DNA of 11,070 nt from an uncultured Chloroflexota bacterium (GTDB lineage: Bacteria > Chloroflexota > Dehalococcoidia > SAR202 > UBA11138), in assembly GCA_913046025.1 (NCBI GenBank), contig CAJWRP010000035.1:1-11070 (forward strand). The letters run 5' to 3'. Below the pieces are notes generated by a model. It was not told the origin of the DNA and did not search any database. It worked only from the letters and a program-made list of their open reading frames with translations. The translations under genes were made by a program, and so were the position numbers. Each line of letters opens with the position of its first letter. Positions within the stretch are counted from its first letter, which is position 1. This document shows, in pieces, positions 9,317 to 11,070 of this stretch.

Positions 9317-9357
9317 TTATCCGATTTAGCAGTAAAAAGGTCGCGCGGCGTTCGCAC

Positions 9358-9386
9358 TGGACGGCGCTATAGCGTCTGGCTATACT
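9358..9386 (+). promoter_or_regulatory. Candidate promoter of the cysteine synthase gene
   Basis: TATACT at 9381-9386 matches the -10 consensus in five of six positions. TGGACG at 9358-9363, 17 bases upstream, matches the -35 consensus in four of six. Transcription would begin near 9393, giving a leader of about 26 bases that contains the AGGAG ribosome site (9407-9411). Confidence 0.45.
9365..9374. promoter_or_regulatory. 10-bp palindrome in the promoter spacer, possible operator
   Basis: CGCTATAGCG is a perfect 10-bp palindrome lying entirely between the candidate -35 and -10 elements of the cysteine synthase promoter, extended imperfectly by G/C on each side. A regulator binding there would contact the promoter directly. 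Short palindromes occur by chance, so this is only a candidate. Confidence 0.3.
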
Positions 9387-9418
9387 TTAATTGTCTTCCG
9401 AGGCATAGGAGATTCATA

Positions 9419-10339
9419 TTGTCACTGTCCAAAGAGTACTTGGATTTCATAGCTAAATACCCCCCTTTGCTAGCCATCGGCAACACCCCTTTGGTCCAAT
9501 TGAAACTTCCAGTGGATGTTGGGGATGCCGAAATAAGTGTCAAATACGAGCACCTTAATCCTGGTGGTTCCATCAAAGATCGGCCTGTCATGCGAATGCT
9601 GGTAGAGGCAATCTTGTCCGGTGAGTTGGATAAGAGCAAAACTATTCTTGATGCTACTTCCGGTAACGCTGGCATCGCCTACGCTATGATAGGAGCTATT
9701 CTCGGTTACAAGGTCACCCTGGTAATGCCAGAGAACGCCAGCGAAGAGAGAAAGAAGCGCATAAGGGCTCACGGTGCTGATATCATTTACACCAATGCCA
9801 TGCTGGGCTACGACGAGGCCCTGTACGAGGTTCGGCGTCGCTACGAAGCAGACCCGGACAAGTACTACTACCACTCCCAATACGACAACGACAACAACCC
9901 CCGGGCCCACTACGACACCACCGCCGAAGAAATCCTGAAGCAGGCCCCTGGCATCACTCACTTTGTTGCAGGCGTTGGCACTGGTGGAACTATCACTGGT
10001 ATAGGTCACCGACTGAAAGAGCACAATCCCGACATTCAAATCGTCGGTATCAACCCACCGGAGTGGCCGGGCGTCGAGGGTCTCAAGCCTCTAGGAGACG
10101 ACCACATCGTCCCTAAAATCTTCGACGCCGATGTTGTGGATGAGATGCTGGAGATTGATGTGGACGAGTGTTACGAGATGTCGAAACTCATGTCTTCCAT
10201 TGGCATGTTTGCGGGTCAGTCCTCCGGCGCGTATTTGCAGGGGGCTTACATGGTTGCGAAGCGCGAGCGCACAGGCTGCTTCGTGACCATTATTAACGAC
10301 ATCGGCGAGCGCTACCTCAGCACTGGCATGTGGGATTAA
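9419..10339 (+). CDS. cysM: PLP-dependent cysteine synthase (CysK/CysM family)
   Basis: Fold-type II PLP enzyme that makes L-cysteine by replacing an activated serine side chain with a sulfur donor; cytoplasmic. The 306-residue protein is complete. IGNTPLVQL (20-28) opens the domain, NPGGSIKDRP (47-56) holds the Schiff-base lysine K53, TSGNAGIAYAM (80-90) is the substrate-carboxylate loop, GVGTGGTITGIG (185-196) binds the PLP phosphate, and GQSSGA (266-271) carries the serine near the PLP ring nitrogen. The GSIKDRP form and the ERYLSTG ending point toward the CysM/CysO-type branch, which accepts O-phosphoserine or protein thiocarboxylate sulfur. No cysO or mec gene is nearby, so the donor is open and cysK remains possible. 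The start is TTG at 9419, seven bases after AGGAG (9407-9411). The segment at about 9846-9960 uses almost only C-ending codons, unlike the rest of the gene. It is a single-gene unit with its own promoter and terminator. Confidence 0.92.
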   Translation: MSLSKEYLDFIAKYPPLLAIGNTPLVQLKLPVDVGDAEISVKYEHLNPGGSIKDRPVMRMLVEAILSGELDKSKTILDATSGNAGIAYAMIGAILGYKVTLVMPENASEERKKRIRAHGADIIYTNAMLGYDEALYEVRRRYEADPDKYYYHSQYDNDNNPRAHYDTTAEEILKQAPGITHFVAGVGTGGTITGIGHRLKEHNPDIQIVGINPPEWPGVEGLKPLGDDHIVPKIFDADVVDEMLEIDVDECYEMSKLMSSIGMFAGQSSGAYLQGAYMVAKRERTGCFVTIINDIGERYLSTGMWD

Positions 10340-10363
10340 TTTTCGTTCAAGATTTTAGACTCA

Positions 10364-10402
10364 AATAGAGGGCTGGGTTTACAACCAGCCCTCTATTATT
10401 TT
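10364..10402 (+). terminator. Rho-independent terminator of the cysteine synthase gene
   Basis: Perfect 13-bp stem AATAGAGGGCTGG (10364-10376) and CCAGCCCTCTATT (10385-10397) around the 8-base loop GTTTACAA, followed by ATTTT. It lies 24 bases after the stop codon. It may also act weakly against readthrough from the wrbA remnant on the other strand, but that side lacks a clean T run. Confidence 0.9.
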
Positions 10403-10423
10403 CACTTGAACCAACCGGAAATT

Positions 10424-10992
10424 CTATGCAGCGACTAGCTCCTCCGTTTTGGCCAGCTTGCAGGCGACCTCTGCTACGTGGCGACCCTGAAAGCGGGTGC
10501 CGTCTAACTCGTTTTCGCTGGGCTCGCGGTCATTATGCCCCACGATAGTCGCTGCACCGTAAGGGCTGCCGCCCGTTATTTCATCCATGCGCGTCTAGCC
10601 ATGGAAAGCGTAGGGCAGCTACGATGACCATGCCGTGGTGGAGCAGCGTCGTGTGGAACTGAGAATGGTCGATTCCTGGCCTCCGTGCTGCCCTGAGCTG
10701 CTGGTGAACACGCTACCGACCTTACCAACCGGTGACCCTGCATCCACAGGCCGCCCGTCTGGTCCAGAAAGGTGCACATCTGGCCAGTCATGTTGCCGAA
10801 CCGGGTTGGTGAGCCGAAGATGATGGCGTCGGCCTGGCCCAGCGCCTTCCAGTCCGGGTCGGACAGGCTGACGACATCGATGAGCGCGGCCGTGGCGCCC
10901 GGTACACGCGCCACGCCTTGGGCGACAGCGTCCGCCAGCGCCCGGGTATGGCCATATCCGGAATGATAGGCGATTGCGATATGAGCCTGCAT
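10424..10992 (-). pseudogene. wrbA: Broken WrbA-like NAD(P)H:quinone oxidoreductase
   Basis: Remnant of a flavodoxin-fold FMN enzyme that reduces quinones by two electrons. It starts well, with ATG at 10992, GGGAG seven bases before it, IAIAYHSGYGHTRAL as the FMN phosphate loop and IIFGSPTRFGNMTGQM, then FLDQTGGLWMQG. A frameshift in 10727-10737 moves to the frame with GKVGSVFTSSSGQHGGQEST. A second at 10659-10660 leads to FHTTLLHHGMVIV, and a third at about 10619-10620 leads to LPYAFHG. That frame meets TAG at 10597-10595 where the family has Gln (FxGQxRMDE), then continues with [40 protein letters not shown], and ends at TAG 10426-10424. Restored, it would be about 190 residues, near normal. 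The first half lacks the longer loop of typical WrbA and resembles short flavodoxin-like reductases, so a hybrid origin is possible. GC is clearly higher at 10840-10970 than in the flanks. A 5-bp hairpin (CCCGT/ACGGG, 11001-11016) lies in the leader. Confidence 0.85.
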
Positions 10993-11070
10993 GAGGATCT
11001 CCCGTTGTTTGACGGGACACAGCTAGGCCGTTCACAAATTGAAAATAATTGGCAAATTTTTGAATATATA

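Noticed and set aside
9470..10039. Minus-strand 189-codon ORF with Val/Gly runs
   Set aside because: It is a shadow of the C-ending codon tract in the cysteine synthase gene and has low-complexity content.

Overview
The window most likely comes from a bacterium of the Chloroflexota, perhaps a marine Dehalococcoidia/SAR202-type lineage. The evidence is a coenzyme F420 side-chain operon next to an F420/FMN-type luciferase-like oxidoreductase, exported proteins with anti-sigma-K (RskA) domains and C-terminal membrane anchors, and moderate GC content with mixed codon use. This placement is inferred from gene content, not from a marker-gene search.

Layout. Bases 1-42 hold nothing I can assign. 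43-1080 (-) is an exported, C-terminally anchored protein with an RskA-like domain and a histidine-rich segment. 1322-about 2185 (-) is a broken zinc-finger RskA-type anti-sigma factor: two in-frame stops and one frameshift separate an N-terminal HxxxCxxC finger, a membrane helix and an intact extracytoplasmic domain. 2333-3559 (-) is recF, which apparently starts at a rare ATT codon behind a perfect Shine-Dalgarno. Divergent from it, 3684-6269 (+) is a tightly overlapping operon cofD-cofC-LLM oxidoreductase. 6266-6621 (-) is the C-terminal remnant of a Kelch-repeat surface protein, and 6652-7178 (+) is a broken small exported protein. 7202-9223 (-) is an intact NAD+-dependent DNA ligase, ligA. 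9419-10339 (+) is a cysteine synthase with its own promoter and a strong 13-bp terminator. 10424-10992 (-) is a wrbA-like quinone reductase pseudogene with three frameshifts and one nonsense codon.

How the genes fit together. cofD and cofC carry out the phospholactyl/phosphoenolpyruvyl step of F420 assembly, and the translationally coupled third gene is probably a user of the cofactor. recF and ligA are DNA repair and replication housekeeping genes. Cysteine synthase is a stand-alone metabolic unit. The accessory envelope, signalling and redox genes between them are decayed while every housekeeping or metabolic gene is intact, so the window shows four gene remnants among seven intact genes. 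I saw no CRISPR array, tRNA, rRNA, transposase or attachment site. I see no clear new multi-gene defence or mobile system. The most unusual items are the ATT start of recF, the decayed anti-sigma factor and the His-rich RskA-domain protein.
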